Shown here: positions 45,162 to 55,189 of the stretch, in pieces
Layout of the letters: every line of letters begins with the position of its first letter
Position numbering within the stretch: the first letter of the stretch is position 1
Source of the DNA: Diplonema papillatum
Lineage: Eukaryota; Euglenozoa; Diplonemea; Diplonemida; Diplonemidae
DNA: 64,000 bases
Direction of reading: 5' to 3'
Assembly (NCBI GenBank): GCA_030068145.1
Contig: JAPJBO010001032.1
Span: 1 to 64,000 of the forward strand
The notes under the pieces: model-generated
What the model was told of the DNA's origin: nothing
What the model saw: only the letters and a program-made list of their open reading frames with translations
Databases searched by the model: none
Position numbers and translations under genes: made by a program

Positions 45162-45293
45162 GAGTACATCTCTTTCAATTGTCCCGTAAGCTGTGAGCCA
45201 CGGGTGAGTACGTCTTTCGAATGTCCTGTTAGCTCTGAGGCCACGGGTGAGTACATCGTTCGAATTGTCCCGATAGCTGTGAGACCACGGGTG
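45162..45293 (+). repeat. Tandem repeat, 3 units of ~44 bases
   Basis: Each unit runs GAGTAC(A/G)TC...TGTCC(C/T)GT...GTGAG.CCACGGGTG. The units have diverged at several positions. Confidence 0.75.
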
Positions 45294-45464
45294 GGCCGGC
45301 AAGCGACCCTCATGCGCATATGGGTTTTCCTTGGTATTGTTTGATTGGGTTGAGGGGTGGTGGTTCCTTTCGTGGCTTGCTCCTTTTTTTGGTTTTTGGG
45401 CCGTTTCCCCCCTTCCGACAGCAAGTGTAAGTTGGATTAGTGTGTAGAAGGGTCTTCTAGGGGA

Positions 45465-45570
45465 CATTGCCCATTATACTAGTAAAGTTCGCTGAGTTCC
45501 CCATTATGCCATTAAAGCGGTGCTAATTTCCCCATTATGCCATTAAAGTTTGCTAATTTCCCCATTCTGC
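45465..45570 (-). repeat. 33-bp repeat block, copy 1
   Basis: Three units of CCCCATTATGCCATTAAAG plus TTTGCTAATTT. Blocks in the opposite orientation lie at 47,485-47,550 and 49,915-49,990. Confidence 0.75.
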
Positions 45571-46009
45571 GACTGCGTAGTACAGCACAGGTAGTCTGGT
45601 CAAGACTTTTTAGCGTTTATTGTGGTTTAGAGGTTCGGTGTTTTAGGTTCTCCGGTTGACCATTGAGGCTGTGAGGCGGGTGATATGAGGGTAGTAGGTA
45701 TGCTTATACACTTTAACTACGGCTAGCCATGTTTGTAAGTGTTGCGACCGACACCAAGAAGAAATTCGCTTTGAATTTAGCCTTGGGCCCCCCACGCGCA
45801 TGCATGTTGAGCAGGGGTTGCCATGCAGCTCGTATCGGTCTGTAATATGCGTTCTTACTTCCTTTTAGGTTGAGGAGGACATGCGGTGGGGAGGGTCGGG
45901 TAGTAGAAAGAGAAGGTTTGGCAACAGCAGGTGTAGTAGTAGTGGTGAAAACTCAGCAACTGGTTGTAGACCTAGCTGTAGTTTATGTGTGAACTGTTTG
46001 CTGTTTGTT

Positions 46010-46140
46010 TGTACGTGCCGGGGGAGGATTAGCCTGTTAGTGAGTGATAGTGAGTGCATATGATCGGTAGGCTAAACTTCTCCCAAACACGCTGCCAGCG
46101 TTCTCTTTCGTGTTTACAATTAATTGTTATTACGAAAAAA
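46010..46140 (+). repeat. Inverted repeat arm, left
   Basis: The sequence from GTACGTGCCGGGGGAGGATT to ACAATTAATTGTTATTACG recurs inverted at 52,168-52,295 with few changes and one ~15-base difference. The arms are ~6.0 kb apart and bracket several elements. Confidence 0.75.
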
Positions 46141-46220
46141 ATTCTTTCTTGCGTAAGTGGCGACTGCTTGTTGTCCTCCGCAGTTAAGGTACTCTGAGTG
46201 CACTCTGGCATCGTGGCTGG

Positions 46221-46787
46221 TTATCTGGTCGTAGCTCCTGGTTTGCGGTGTTTAGTTTTGCACCACGGTTTGTGGTGTCGTAGGCTTGTGAATTGTGGTT
46301 TGTTCGGTGTCTGTCCGTCGCTGTGACAGTACGGGCAAATCTCCCTTTTGCCTGCTGAGCTTGCAGGCGTGGTGCTGTGGCGTGGTGGTGTGCGTCGTAG
46401 TTTCTTCTTGCAAAAACGCAGGTGGATGCTCAGGCCGTGGATGCCTTTTATTGCAGTGCCAGTTTTCGTCGTTCGTGTGTGGCAGTTCGGACATTGGAGT
46501 GCCTCCGTGTCGGGCGTGTGGCCCGGAGTAGGCTCTAGGCCACGCATTTCTTCGAGAATTTGTTGGGTTGGCGTGGCAGTGCCGCTGCTCTTGTCGGATG
46601 ATGGGACGTCGGTGGTGGATTGAGAGCTGCGTTGTGCGGTTTCGTTCCCCGTGCGCGTTGGGGTCTGAAGTGCGGTGTGCGGTGTTGAGTTTGTCATTGC
46701 GTCGTCGTCGAGGTGGCAGGGAACCGGTTCGTGTACAGTTTTTGTGAGTAGTTTTCTCCATTTTCGAGGAAGATAATGACAATGCAC
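46221..46787 (-). CDS. Zinc-finger protein fragment, LINE ORF-like
   Basis: 188 residues with a Thr/Ser-rich N-terminal half and two similar zinc fingers: CPNC ... IHGLSIHLRFC and CPYC ... SLRHHKPWC, each C-x2-C-x~18-H-x4-C. Paired fingers of this form precede the nucleic-acid-binding part in some non-LTR retrotransposons, such as R2-like proteins and related ORF1 products. No reverse transcriptase follows. The frame starts with an ATG and ends in a basic tail (KTKHRKPGATTR). It may be an isolated ORF1, a fragment, or a small host protein. Confidence 0.45.
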   Translation of the reverse strand: MHCHYLPRKWRKLLTKTVHEPVPCHLDDDAMTNSTPHTALQTPTRTGNETAQRSSQSTTDVPSSDKSSGTATPTQQILEEMRGLEPTPGHTPDTEALQCPNCHTRTTKTGTAIKGIHGLSIHLRFCKKKLRRTPPRHSTTPASSAGKREICPYCHSDGQTPNKPQFTSLRHHKPWCKTKHRKPGATTR

Positions 46788-47555
46788 TTAGCAGTCGTTT
46801 GATGAAATCGATTCGACGGCGCTACTTAGCCTACTGTCAGTAGATTGTTTCGAGAAAACGGCTTATTTCCGAACAGTTAACTTTGCAAGTCACAGCGTCT
46901 TGGCACTGTGCTGGTCCGCGGAAACACTCAGCATGTTCACCAAAAGGGGTCAGCAGGTTCGCACTGACAGCTCAGCTGGTGATCTGACACCAGACTAAGC
47001 TAGAGCAGACTAAAGACAGCTGCATCGAAGCTAAGCTCTCACTGTAGCAAAGCAACAGCTTCTGGCGGAAAAACTCGGGAACCATACTGTAGGGTGCACT
47101 GCAGCGTGGACCTCTGTGGTACTCATTTGGAAATTTGATACATGAGATGAGGCTGTTTGTGTTGTGGATTCAGATACGGTGGAATGCCGCTGCGATGGCC
47201 ATGATGGGCGCCGGGTCAAACCCGAAGTGCCAGGACGGGCACTTCGGGTTTGAACGGGTTCCCGTCGGCCATGCTGCCATGTCTTGGACTAACCAAGGAC
47301 TCCTGAAGGAGTGTACTGAAGATTCCATGACCAGCAAGCTATTAGCCGTATCCTCACACACGTACACAAATCCAACGGTTTGCGGGAAACCATTCCCGAA
47401 ACGGTAGGACATGATCGTGGTAGAGGCCGCGGGAAACAGTGGAAAACGGGTGGAAACCCGCCGAAACCCAAAAAAAAAAGTCTTAATGGCATAATGGGGA
47501 AATTAGCAAACTTTAATAGCATAATGGGGAAATTAGCAGCTTTAATAGCATACCT
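46788..47555. other. Gene-free stretch with long hairpin
   Basis: No gene is seen. It contains a degenerate relative of the 47-bp palindrome near 47,115, the hairpin at 47,214-47,256, and a block of 33-bp repeats at 47,485-47,550. Confidence 0.5.
47214..47256. ncRNA. Strong stem-loop of unknown role
   Basis: GTCAAACCCGAAGTGC pairs with GCACTTCGGGTTTGAAC across a short loop. Partial pairing extends outward on both sides (GATGGCCATGATGGG with CGTCGGCCATGCTGCC). This could be a precursor-type hairpin RNA or a collapsed palindrome. No function is shown. Confidence 0.3.
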
Positions 47556-47605
47556 ACACGACGCACTTGTTAGCTGTTTTTTTTGGGACATAACTAGTTA
47601 TATTT

Positions 47606-47762
47606 CTAACAAGTGATGTAACAAGTGGTCACTTGCTATATAACAAGTGCCACTTGTTATATAACAAGTGATCACTTGTAATATAACAAGTAATTGCTTG
47701 TTATATAACAAGTGGTTGCTTGTTATATAACAAGTGATTGCTTGTTATAACAAGTGTTTGGT
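47606..47762. repeat. Palindrome array, left arm
   Basis: About seven units of the ACTTGTTATATAACAAGT type separated by 2-4 bases. Variants are GCTTGTTATATAACAAGT and ACTTGCTATATAACAAGT. Confidence 0.85.
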
Positions 47763-48561
47763 TGCAACTTCATGAGGAACCTGGTACCTACGAGAGAAAG
47801 TCACGTGATCTGCAAGACACTAGGCTTTTGGCAAACAAACGGTTGCTGTAAGCACGCTTGGCATTTGCACACCCGAACCGCTCATTCGGGGTTCTTCCGT
47901 GGGTCGAAGTTTCTTGTCGTGTGAAAAACCCAGCCAAACGAGCGTGATTCGTGTTTTTTGACATTTTCGCCCAAGGCGGTGACCGTACTCCAGGTATTAC
48001 ACATCACCTCCACTGTGGCATGACACCGAATTTACGGCCAAAAGCTGCGGAACTGCGTATTTGATGCACCAAAGCCAAAAAAGGAGGGTTTTCGGCCTGT
48101 TAACGAACGTTAACAAAATCAGGGGGCTTTGCCTATTTCGGGGAGCGAGATTGACTGTTACCGTTACGCCTTCCTGAAGCCCGAGACTGCCAGAAAATTA
48201 CCCCTACTGGCAGCACACAACATCTGGCGGGCAGAAAAGCACTCAGGGGACCATAATATCCCACCCAGATGCTCCAGAAAAGTCCAAGGTCCGTACACTC
48301 AGGGTGGTGCACCCAAGAAAGCTGCCATGTTCTAGCAAGAATATTTCCCTTGTCGACTTGTTGGAGCACACAGAGAACGACATCCAGGGTGGTTACGACC
48401 CCAGAACACACCCTCGGATCACAAGACTGGGACACTGGACTCAGAATAGTGTTGAAAACCATCCTATGCCTTCTCAATCAAGCTGGTCCCGGGTGCGTAA
48501 CGGTAGCGTAACGGTAGTGTAACGGTAGCATGCACACCAGGGGTAACCAAAATCCGCAAGA

Positions 48562-49404
48562 TTACACCAGAACTGCACCTAAAATTGACTGCGTGCAGTG
48601 AGAGTACTGCAAGAGTCCGAATGTCAGCCAGCAAAGCGGCACAGAGAAAAGCCGAAGAATGGTGGCCATCGTGAGCAGCTGCAGCAGGCCAGCACCACCG
48701 CACGAATTCGAGGGATGGGCTGAAAAACTGCGTAGCCGAGAGCGGGCGGAACTGAGCAACGCAGTGCGGGAGTTCCATCCAGAAACCCTGTTTGCGACTG
48801 GGAGCAGTCTATCGTGAAAGCGGAGGGGTCTTCTTCTTGGGGAGAGCCGGAAGAGCAATTCGCCGAGGCAATTCGAGCCGTTTTCACTGGACACCGTGCC
48901 CGGCCTCTCTGACGATCGCCGTGCTCGGTTCAAGCAGATCCAAGGGGTAAAGACGAGCTTCCCCTTCGGTGTCCAGAAGTACAACGCTGGGTCTCCGCCA
49001 CCCACTAAATTTACCCTCTTCTGCCCTTTCTTGCCGGAGGTCTTCGAAGGCGTCCCACCAGCACGTCCGATCCTTTCCTCCCCATACGTGGAAAATACGT
49101 CCATCCCCCAGACCTCAACATTGAAGGCGTGCCTGTTCGTCCCCAACTGCGACTCGAGCACGAGCATCGTCTCTGTACCCGCACGACCTCTGGTGGAACG
49201 GTTCCTGCTCTCCTTACCGCAGCGGATCCTGTAGCTACCTGTGTCAAAACGTGTCAGCCTGTACCTCCCAGTCTGTCCTTCCTTCTCAGCCTCTATCTTC
49301 GTCTTCGGGGCATAACCGAACACGGGACCGCTCTGCGCAAGGTAGTGCCATAATAGCGTAGCCCCCTCCCCGCCATGGCCGGCTGCAGGGAAAGTGGTCG
49401 TCAC
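48562..49404 (-). CDS. Unrecognised ORF inside the palindrome-array element
   Basis: 280 codons in the interior of the element. The first ~160 residues look protein-like (GRYRLTRFDTGSYRIRCGKE, FNVEVWGMDVFSTYGEERI, ALYFWTPKGKLVFTPW). The rest is Arg/Ser-rich and may be out of frame. I see no DDE, HUH or zinc motif and no known family. Being the only long frame inside the arms, it is the candidate element protein. Confidence 0.35.
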   Translation of the reverse strand: MTTTFPAAGHGGEGATLLWHYLAQSGPVFGYAPKTKIEAEKEGQTGRYRLTRFDTGSYRIRCGKESRNRSTRGRAGTETMLVLESQLGTNRHAFNVEVWGMDVFSTYGEERIGRAGGTPSKTSGKKGQKRVNLVGGGDPALYFWTPKGKLVFTPWICLNRARRSSERPGTVSSENGSNCLGELLFRLSPRRRPLRFHDRLLPVANRVSGWNSRTALLSSARSRLRSFSAHPSNSCGGAGLLQLLTMATILRLFSVPLCWLTFGLLQYSHCTQSILGAVLV

Positions 49405-49531
49405 AAAGGAAATACCCCGAAACTCCCCGATATTTTTGTCTGGACCAGGTGGAGCCTTGTGTCTTGCAGATCACTGATTTTCTCTCGTAGGTAGGTGCAA
49501 ACCCCAGGTTCCTTATGAAATTGCAACCAAA

Positions 49532-49702
49532 CACTTGTTATAACAAGCAATCACTTGTTATATAACAAGCAATCACTTGTTATATAACAAGCAATCACTT
49601 GTTATATAACAAGTGGCACTTGTTATATAACAAGTGACACTTGTTATACATTTTCACTTGTTAGGTCACTTGTTATATAACAAGTGATTGTGCATGACAA
49701 GT
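49532..49702. repeat. Palindrome array, right arm
   Basis: The same palindrome in about eight units. It is the inverted counterpart of the left array. Confidence 0.85.
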
Positions 49703-49711
49703 GCGTCGTGT

Positions 49712-50660
49712 CCCCCCCCCGTGCATAAGATGGATGAATAATTCGGTTTTTGGCGGTATCCATCTTAATCAAGGGGGGTATCCATCTTAAACACGGGGCA
49801 CTGTAGACTACAGTGTAGTCGCCTTGCTCACCCCCGTGGGATTGGCATTCTCGCCCGTTATCCTCTTAATCAAGGGGGGTTGGCTATCCATCTTATGCAC
49901 AGGGGGGGTGTAGGTAATGGGGAAATTAGCACCACTTTAATAGCATAATGGGGAAATTAGCAAACTTTAATAGCATAATGGGGAATTACCCGTCTTCTAG
50001 TCAGAGAACCGACCATGTCTCGAAATGCCGGGGGAAGCCTAAAACAGGAAAAGCCCTTTGTTTTTGATGCCGTGCCAGTCATCACAGCACACCGTAAAAC
50101 TTGGATACGTTTTTTTTTCCCCCCCCCGACGACACTGTCACGACAGTTAGTGTCAGACTAGCTCACCCGAAGGCAGTTGGTTTCTTTAGGCAGGTTTCCT
50201 CTACCGGCGGAAGTTGTTTGGGTTAGCAATTTTTTTTTTCTTTTTGGAACAGCCAAAAGCAGGAGCCAAGCTTCACGTGTTCGGCGGTACTGCAGAGCCA
50301 CGGGCCTACGGGTCAAGTGGCTACCGATTTCTCAAACTAAAGCATCAAGGCGTGGCGCACCTTGGGGCTTGGCGCTCGCGCTGAACACAAGCTCGTCGAG
50401 ACGGTCAGCCACACAGAGAGAGCAGAGCGGACGGGGTTGTAGCACTGTGCTGCCTCCGACTCAAGCTTTGCAAGCTGTGGTTGACCGTCACGTTCCTGGA
50501 CCAGGAGCGGCCTTTTTCTTTTTCTTTTTTCTTTCTTCTTCTCTTTGGAACAGCATACCACGCTGGACATGTCAGTACAAAAAAGAAAGTTGGCAGCGTT
50601 GGAAGTAAGATACAAAACAGGTCCTTCGCACACACAATAAAACACGTCTGCTAAAAATAT
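49712..50660. other. Gene-free stretch
   Basis: No gene is seen. Short repeats of ATCCATCTTA and TCAAGGGGGGT lie at 49,755-49,900, and the 33-bp repeat block lies at 49,915-49,990. Near 50,540-50,640 a sequence (GGCAGCGTTGGAA, then ACAGGTCCTTCGCACAC) has a relative at 54,484-54,540. Confidence 0.5.
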
Positions 50661-51115
50661 GGTACGATGCCAAACCCCCCCCCCCCCTTTGCACTAATAA
50701 ATTTTTTGATGTCACCCCATACTGGCCCCGAAACCCCTTGTGTGGCCCAAAACGGTTCCCAAACGGTTTTTGGCGGGCTGAGTCGAGGTAAAGGGGTCTC
50801 TGAAGGTCCACGAATAGGCCCAGGTGGGCCCAGGTGGGCCCCGGAGCGGGCACTCAGTGCGAGGGGGTGCCCCCAAAATGGGGTCATTTTCAAAGCCTCG
50901 CCACTTCTCAAGCTAGTCAAACACCTTCTGGCCTCCAGCGGGAAACCCAGACTACACAACGACAAGATCGGCTGTGTTCAGCCGTAGATAGCCACCAGCG
51001 GGTCCTCTTGAAGCCGAAGAATGTTCTCAGGGGTCTCAGATAGCCCTACTTGGGCAGGCACACCTTGTAAATTGAGTGGGTGCAGCAGGTGCACCCTGCC
51101 TAGAATCCGGCTTTA
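50661..51115 (+). repeat. Terminal inverted repeat, left arm of copy 1
   Basis: It pairs with 51,645-52,135. It lacks a ~35-base GC-rich part (near GGGCAGGCAC) that is present in the corresponding arm of copy 2. Confidence 0.85.
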
Positions 51116-51175
51116 CCAGCAATACGAATTAAGAATACAGGTTGACCCAGGAAAACGGAAACTAAGAGAGGGAAA

Positions 51176-51520
51176 ATGCCAAAGATCACGGGTCTGGAGT
51201 TCGTGGAGTCATCGGTGAGAGCAATGCAGAAGTTGTCGCCGTTTCATGAGGAAACGAGACGTGGTCAGTCCATGCAGAGACGACTCGTAGCCAGCAGGAC
51301 CTTTTGCGAAAAGGTCTCTGGTGAGGACCTGATCGGTTTCTTTCTCGCCCTAATGACAGAGGAGGAGAACGTTGACATCTGGAAGCGCCTTTCTGGTAGG
51401 CTTTCAGAAGCCTTCAACAGACTTGACGACGAGGCGAGCCGGCGACGCATCGTGAGCGGTTTGGACTGGGCACGTGCCCGGTACAGGGCTGTTGGAATGG
51501 TCGTGGGTGACAATCTCTGA
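51176..51520 (+). CDS. Small unrecognised protein of the inverted-repeat element, copy 1
   Basis: 114 residues from an ATG in a GAAAATGCC context to TGA. The protein (MPKITGLEFVESSVRAMQKL ... ARARYRAVGMVVGDNL) looks mostly helical, charged, with one Cys and no signal peptide or membrane segment. It differs from the 57.3 kb copy at a single residue that I can find (Arg versus Ser in EAFNRLDDE). It is the only gene in the element. No family is recognised. Possible roles are a tiny DNA-binding or regulatory protein needed for mobilisation, or a passenger. Confidence 0.7.
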   Translation: MPKITGLEFVESSVRAMQKLSPFHEETRRGQSMQRRLVASRTFCEKVSGEDLIGFFLALMTEEENVDIWKRLSGRLSEAFNRLDDEASRRRIVSGLDWARARYRAVGMVVGDNL

Positions 51521-51644
51521 AAGAACCGGGGAAAGGCTGCCGAGATTGGCGTTGGCGGGGGAGTCCTCATCTTGGTTCTTTTGCATTTTTCCACCTTATA
51601 TTCTGCGTTTTCCTTGTAAGCACTGTGTTCTCAAAAGCGGGTGA

Positions 51645-52088
51645 AGCCGGATTCTAGGCAGGGTGCACTTGCATACCACACATTCTAAGCGTGTGCCTGC
51701 CCACTGCTGGCGCTGCACACATGGGGCTAACTGTGACCCCCGAGAGCACTCTTCGGCTTCAAGAGGACCCGCTGGTGGCTATCTACGGCTGAACACAGCC
51801 GATCTTGTCGTTTTGAAGTCTGGGTTTCCCGCTGGAGGCCAGAAAGTGTTTGACTAGCTTGAGTAGTGGCGAAGCCCGAAAATGACCCCATTTTGGGGGG
51901 CTCTCCCCCTCGCGCTGAGTGCCCGCTCCGGGGCCCACCTGGGCCCACCTGGGCCTATTCGTGGGCCTTCAGAGACCCCTTTACCTCGACTCAGCCCGCC
52001 AAAAACCGTTTGGGAACCGTTTTGGGCCACACAAGTGGGGTTTCGGGGCCAGTATGGGGTGACATCAAAATTTTTTTATTAGTGCAAA

Positions 52089-52123
<35 letters not shown>

Positions 52124-52135
52124 TGGCATCGTCTC
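51645..52135 (-). repeat. Terminal inverted repeat, right arm of copy 1
   Basis: Inverted counterpart of the left arm, ending in a run of 33 G followed by TTTGGCATCGTCTC. Confidence 0.85.
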
Positions 52136-52167
52136 ATATGTCCGTTCTAATGCCTTTGCGCTTGCAC

Positions 52168-52295
52168 AACAATTAATTGTAAACACGAAAGAGAACGCTG
52201 GCAGCGTGTTTGGGAGAAGATTAGCCTACCGATCATATTCACTCACTATCACTCACTAACAGGCTAATCCTCCCCCGGCACGTACAAACAAAACC
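52168..52295 (-). repeat. Inverted repeat arm, right
   Basis: Inverted copy of 46,010-46,140. The shared part includes AACGCTGGCAGCGTG and GGCTAATCCTCCCCCGGCAC. Confidence 0.75.
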
Positions 52296-52351
52296 ATGGC
52301 ACTAACTCGGACGGGTTAAGCAGCGCTGCCGGCTTATCCCTTGTCGCCTTT

Positions 52352-53083
52352 TATATCATGCAGGGTCAAAACCTTGTGTCTTTTTGGCAAATGGCCACCC
52401 ATTTTTTTCCGTAAAATTCTTGGGTTTTTTAGATTTTAAAATTTTGGAACAAACACTGTGGTGGTTTTTTGATGAAGTTTTCGTTGACCGCACTAGCCCA
52501 AATCCTGGACGTGGATTCAGGTGGCAAATTTGGCAAATGATCATGATCAGAAGGTCCTACTTGGGCGGTTCAGTTTCCTCACACATTGCATGTGGCTAAA
52601 AAAATACTCGAGGGACTGCCTTGTGCTCATTTCGAAGGAGGCTAGAGGGGGAGAAAACAATACAACTACAAAGTGGGTCTTTTTTGTTGAACGCTTACGC
52701 GCCCGGCTTCCGCGGTGCCCTCGACCTCGCGGGCGACCTTCAACACCGTCGAGAGACGGCGGTTGTTCGCGGTGAAGGAAAAAAGGGACGGGACATCAGT
52801 CCCGACCACCCTCTTCACCCAACTCACCGCGCCCGACCTGTCGAGTTGCTTCGGCATTTTTGTTGAACGCTTACGCCCGCCACTAAACCCAGGGTTACCT
52901 GTGTTTCGTGTGGGCTACAGCACATTTACCTCCTTTGATCTATCGCAACTGGCAGTCTCCTCAAGCATTTCCTACAAAGCAGGTGCTTATACAAAAAAAA
53001 TTCCAATTTTTTTTTTTGGGGGGCTATCGGCCCCGCGGCAGCGTTTAAAAAAAACGCAAGGTTTTGACCCTGCATGATATGTA
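52352..53083. mobile_element. Inverted-repeat-bounded segment with recombinase-element fragment
   Basis: ATATCATGCAGGGTCAAAAC at the left and its inverse at the right (53,060-53,083) bound the segment. Inside, 52,470-52,600 is an inverted copy of 30,013-30,130, the leader of the tyrosine-recombinase element. The minus strand at 52,857-52,666 encodes LDRSGAVSWVKRVVGTDVPS, homologous to the N terminus of the 30.1 kb ORF. TTTTGTTGAACGCTTACGC occurs twice (52,684 and 52,858). Confidence 0.5.
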
Positions 53084-53210
53084 GTTGGCTATCTGAATAG
53101 ACTAAAGACACAAGGTTTTGACCCTGCATGATATGTAGTTGGCTATCTGAATAGACTAAAGACACAAGGTTTTGACCCTGCATGATATGTAGTTGGCTAT
53201 CTGAATAGAC
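53058..53210 (+). repeat. 54-bp tandem repeat, ~3 units
   Basis: The unit starts CAAGGTTTTGACCCTGCATG and ends GAATAGACTAAAGACA. Units 1-3 are almost identical. The first 25 bases also form the inverted end of the segment to the left. Confidence 0.85.
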
Positions 53211-53244
53211 TACGTTATAGGGAATTGGAGAGTTTGACATACGA

Positions 53245-53643
53245 ATGGCAAACTCGTGGGTACCGAAGGTTGCAACTGCTCACCAGAAGAGTCAGATGAT
53301 GGCTGAAGTGCGCTACCGATACGGGCCCATTGTAGAAGACTTCAAGGCCAGTGTACCTGCCACGAGACCCGTGTCCTGTTTCTGTCTTGGACAGACTCCT
53401 CCCTGTGCCGAAGGACTCGAGACAGGTCCTACAGGTTGCCCATCAACTGCTGGTTCGCCTCGAGGCCCTAAGAATCCGCGTGTAACGAGTGTCGACGCAC
53501 CCGGCTTCGTGAAGTTCATTGCGGATGCCAGGAAACTGGAAGGAAACAATGCGAATAAGCAGTTCCACAGCCAGAAGGTGCCCACAGTGTGGCAGATGCG
53601 TCCAAAAGGATGGGCAAGCTCATCGAGCCAGTGCCAGCAGTAG
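53245..53643 (+). CDS. Hypothetical small ORF
   Basis: 132 codons starting MANSWVPKVATAHQKSQMMA, with a Pro/Gly-rich middle and ending in a Ser/Gln-rich tail. No domain is recognised and no copy is seen in the window. It begins ~35 bases after the 54-bp tandem repeat. It may be coding, but a chance frame cannot be excluded. Confidence 0.25.
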   Translation: MANSWVPKVATAHQKSQMMAEVRYRYGPIVEDFKASVPATRPVSCFCLGQTPPCAEGLETGPTGCPSTAGSPRGPKNPRVTSVDAPGFVKFIADARKLEGNNANKQFHSQKVPTVWQMRPKGWASSSSQCQQ

Positions 53644-55189
53644 CAGGGCCCATCGTCCCATGACCCCAGATTCCGGGCCAGGTACGGTCTCATAACACAA
53701 GGGGTTCTTCTTCGCCCCTCAGCCTCAGTCAATCGCAGTTAGATGGCTTTCCACACATACAGAGCACAGGCTCATCCGACTCGCTTGCAAGCAGCTCTCG
53801 TTTCCCTACCTTCCTTCCTATTGCGCCTGTGCAGCCGTAGTGCTGCACAGGTGCTCCAATGGGCATCGTCCGCACCACAGAATTGAAAGTCTTGTGACTT
53901 TTGTTGAAGGGTTCACATTTTCTTGCACGACCGTGCATCGTTCAAGGCATAGTTTCTTGCCACGCCAAAAAACAGCCAGCCCTCGGGCTGCCCCAACTAT
54001 GGTTGGCTGGGCACCTGGTATTGGCCGCCATTGGAGTCGTGTCTGCAGTTTGCAGGTAGTCCCAGGCGGGGACTTTTGCGTCCGAAATGACTCAAAAATT
54101 TCCGGGTGCCCGAAGTGGTCCAGGTGACCCAGCTCAGTCAGTTGCCTGTGACGGCGTTCATTGAGTTGTTTGAATTAGTTCACTTACAGTAGCTGCTGAT
54201 CTGCTGCGATGGTCTGCGGTTTCCAAAGCGGAGCGATGGAAACAAAATGGCGGAGCTGCGGACGAGTGCGGGGGAGGCTGATTTGATCCATGGTTTGCGC
54301 GAACTTCTGTTGAATAAGGATGATGCAGGTTGGGAGGTGTGCTGATTCCTGAGGGAGTTGAGGGAATGGTGATTGGGTCGGAGCGTATGGGGCTTTTTTT
54401 GTGTTTCGTGTTTTTTTTTTTTTCGAGGTTTCGCAAAAATTCGGGCGCGCGCGAGCGCGAGCCATAAAAAATAGTCAGCCCTTGGCAGCGTTGGAACCTG
54501 CCTTGTAAAGATACAACACAGGTCCTTTGCACACGTGCATCAACGCGCCTTTTCTTTTTTAAGACAGCTCAGCGGACTTCTGCTTCTCGAACGCCTCGCG
54601 GAGGAAATGATGACCCTCACAGTAGAGGGTGGAAATGGCACGGAACAGAAGAAGTGAAAATGTTGCACGACTCAGTTCAGAAACACAAGCGCGCAGGTTG
54701 ATACTGCCGGTTGAGGATGGCAGCAACGCATCGACCGCAGCCTGATCCCGTCTTCTTGGGGTATTCAAGAAAAAAGTGCCCCATTTTCCCCGGAAGCACA
54801 CGATTTCCCTATTTCCTTGATGTTGCTGACTACCGGGGATTCCTTGGTAGTCTGCCAGCTTTCGTTGCGCAGAACTGATCAAAAACACGCTCTATTTTAC
54901 GCACAGCCGTAAACACAATGCGTCCATGGCACGGCACAGCCGACACGCCTACTTTCTTCTTTTCCCCTAAGGTGGCCGGTTGGCCTTGTTTGTTTGCTTT
55001 TTTGTGTTGACGACGATTTTTAGACTGTTTCTTGTAGTAAGCGGTCGATTTTTTGAAGTCTCCGTTTGACTAGTGAGGCGAGGGGGAAGATTTTTGTGTG
55101 ACTCCAGATTCATGTATTTCTTGTTGCTTTTTGGGGTTGACGACGATTTTGTGTGACTCCAGATTCATGTATTTTCTTTTGTCGAAATG
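53644..55189. other. Gene-free stretch
   Basis: No convincing gene is seen. A direct repeat of GTGTGACTCCAGATTCATGT lies at 55,096 and 55,149. A partial third copy of direct repeat R lies at 55,020-55,090. A relative of the 50,560-50,640 sequence lies at 54,484-54,540. Confidence 0.5.

Larger units (their letters stand above)
44254..46220. other. Gene-free stretch with hairpin and short tandem repeats
   Basis: No gene is recognised. A hairpin with a GGGGGCGGGTCT / AGACCCGCCCCC stem and ~30-base loop lies at 44,295-44,346. A threefold repeat of about 44 bases (GAGTACATC...GCCACGGGT) lies at 45,162-45,293. The CCCCATTATGCCATTAAAG repeats lie at 45,465-45,570. A T-rich tract with CCTTTTAG near 45,868 resembles a splice acceptor. 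Confidence 0.5.
47556..49711. mobile_element. 2.16 kb inverted-repeat element with palindrome arrays
   Basis: The ends read ACACGACGCACTTGT and are inverted copies. The arms extend ~270 bases (47,556-47,826 and 49,461-49,711). Most of each arm is an array of the perfect 18-base palindrome ACTTGTTATATAACAAGT and its variants, followed by a unique conserved part (GAGAGAAAGTCACGTGATCTG / CAGATCACTGATTTTCTCTC). The interior holds one ORF on the minus strand. No target duplication is clear. Arm length and symmetry fit a DNA transposon or a foldback element. Confidence 0.65.
50661..52135 (+). mobile_element. 1.48 kb element with long inverted repeats and a 114-residue ORF, copy 1
   Basis: The ends are GGTACGATGCC (left) and, inverted, GAGACGATGCC (right). 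ATAT lies directly outside both ends, consistent with a 4-base target duplication. Inverted arms of about 455 and 490 bases reach CTAGAATCCGGCTT on each side. Each arm carries a terminal homopolymer (13 C left, 33 G right) and the common block TTGCACTAATAAA. The unique centre (~530 bases) holds one intact ORF. A second copy in opposite orientation is at 56,715-58,209. No transposase is encoded, so mobility would need help from elsewhere or an unknown function of the small protein. Confidence 0.85.

Noticed and set aside
47606-49702. CRISPR-like array
   Set aside because: The repeated unit is a perfect short palindrome with 2-4 base gaps, not repeats with unique spacers, and the setting is eukaryotic.
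52200-52230. U6 snRNA-like phrase GAGAAGATTAGC
   Set aside because: Only 12 bases match, the rest of U6 is absent, and the phrase lies within a dispersed inverted repeat.
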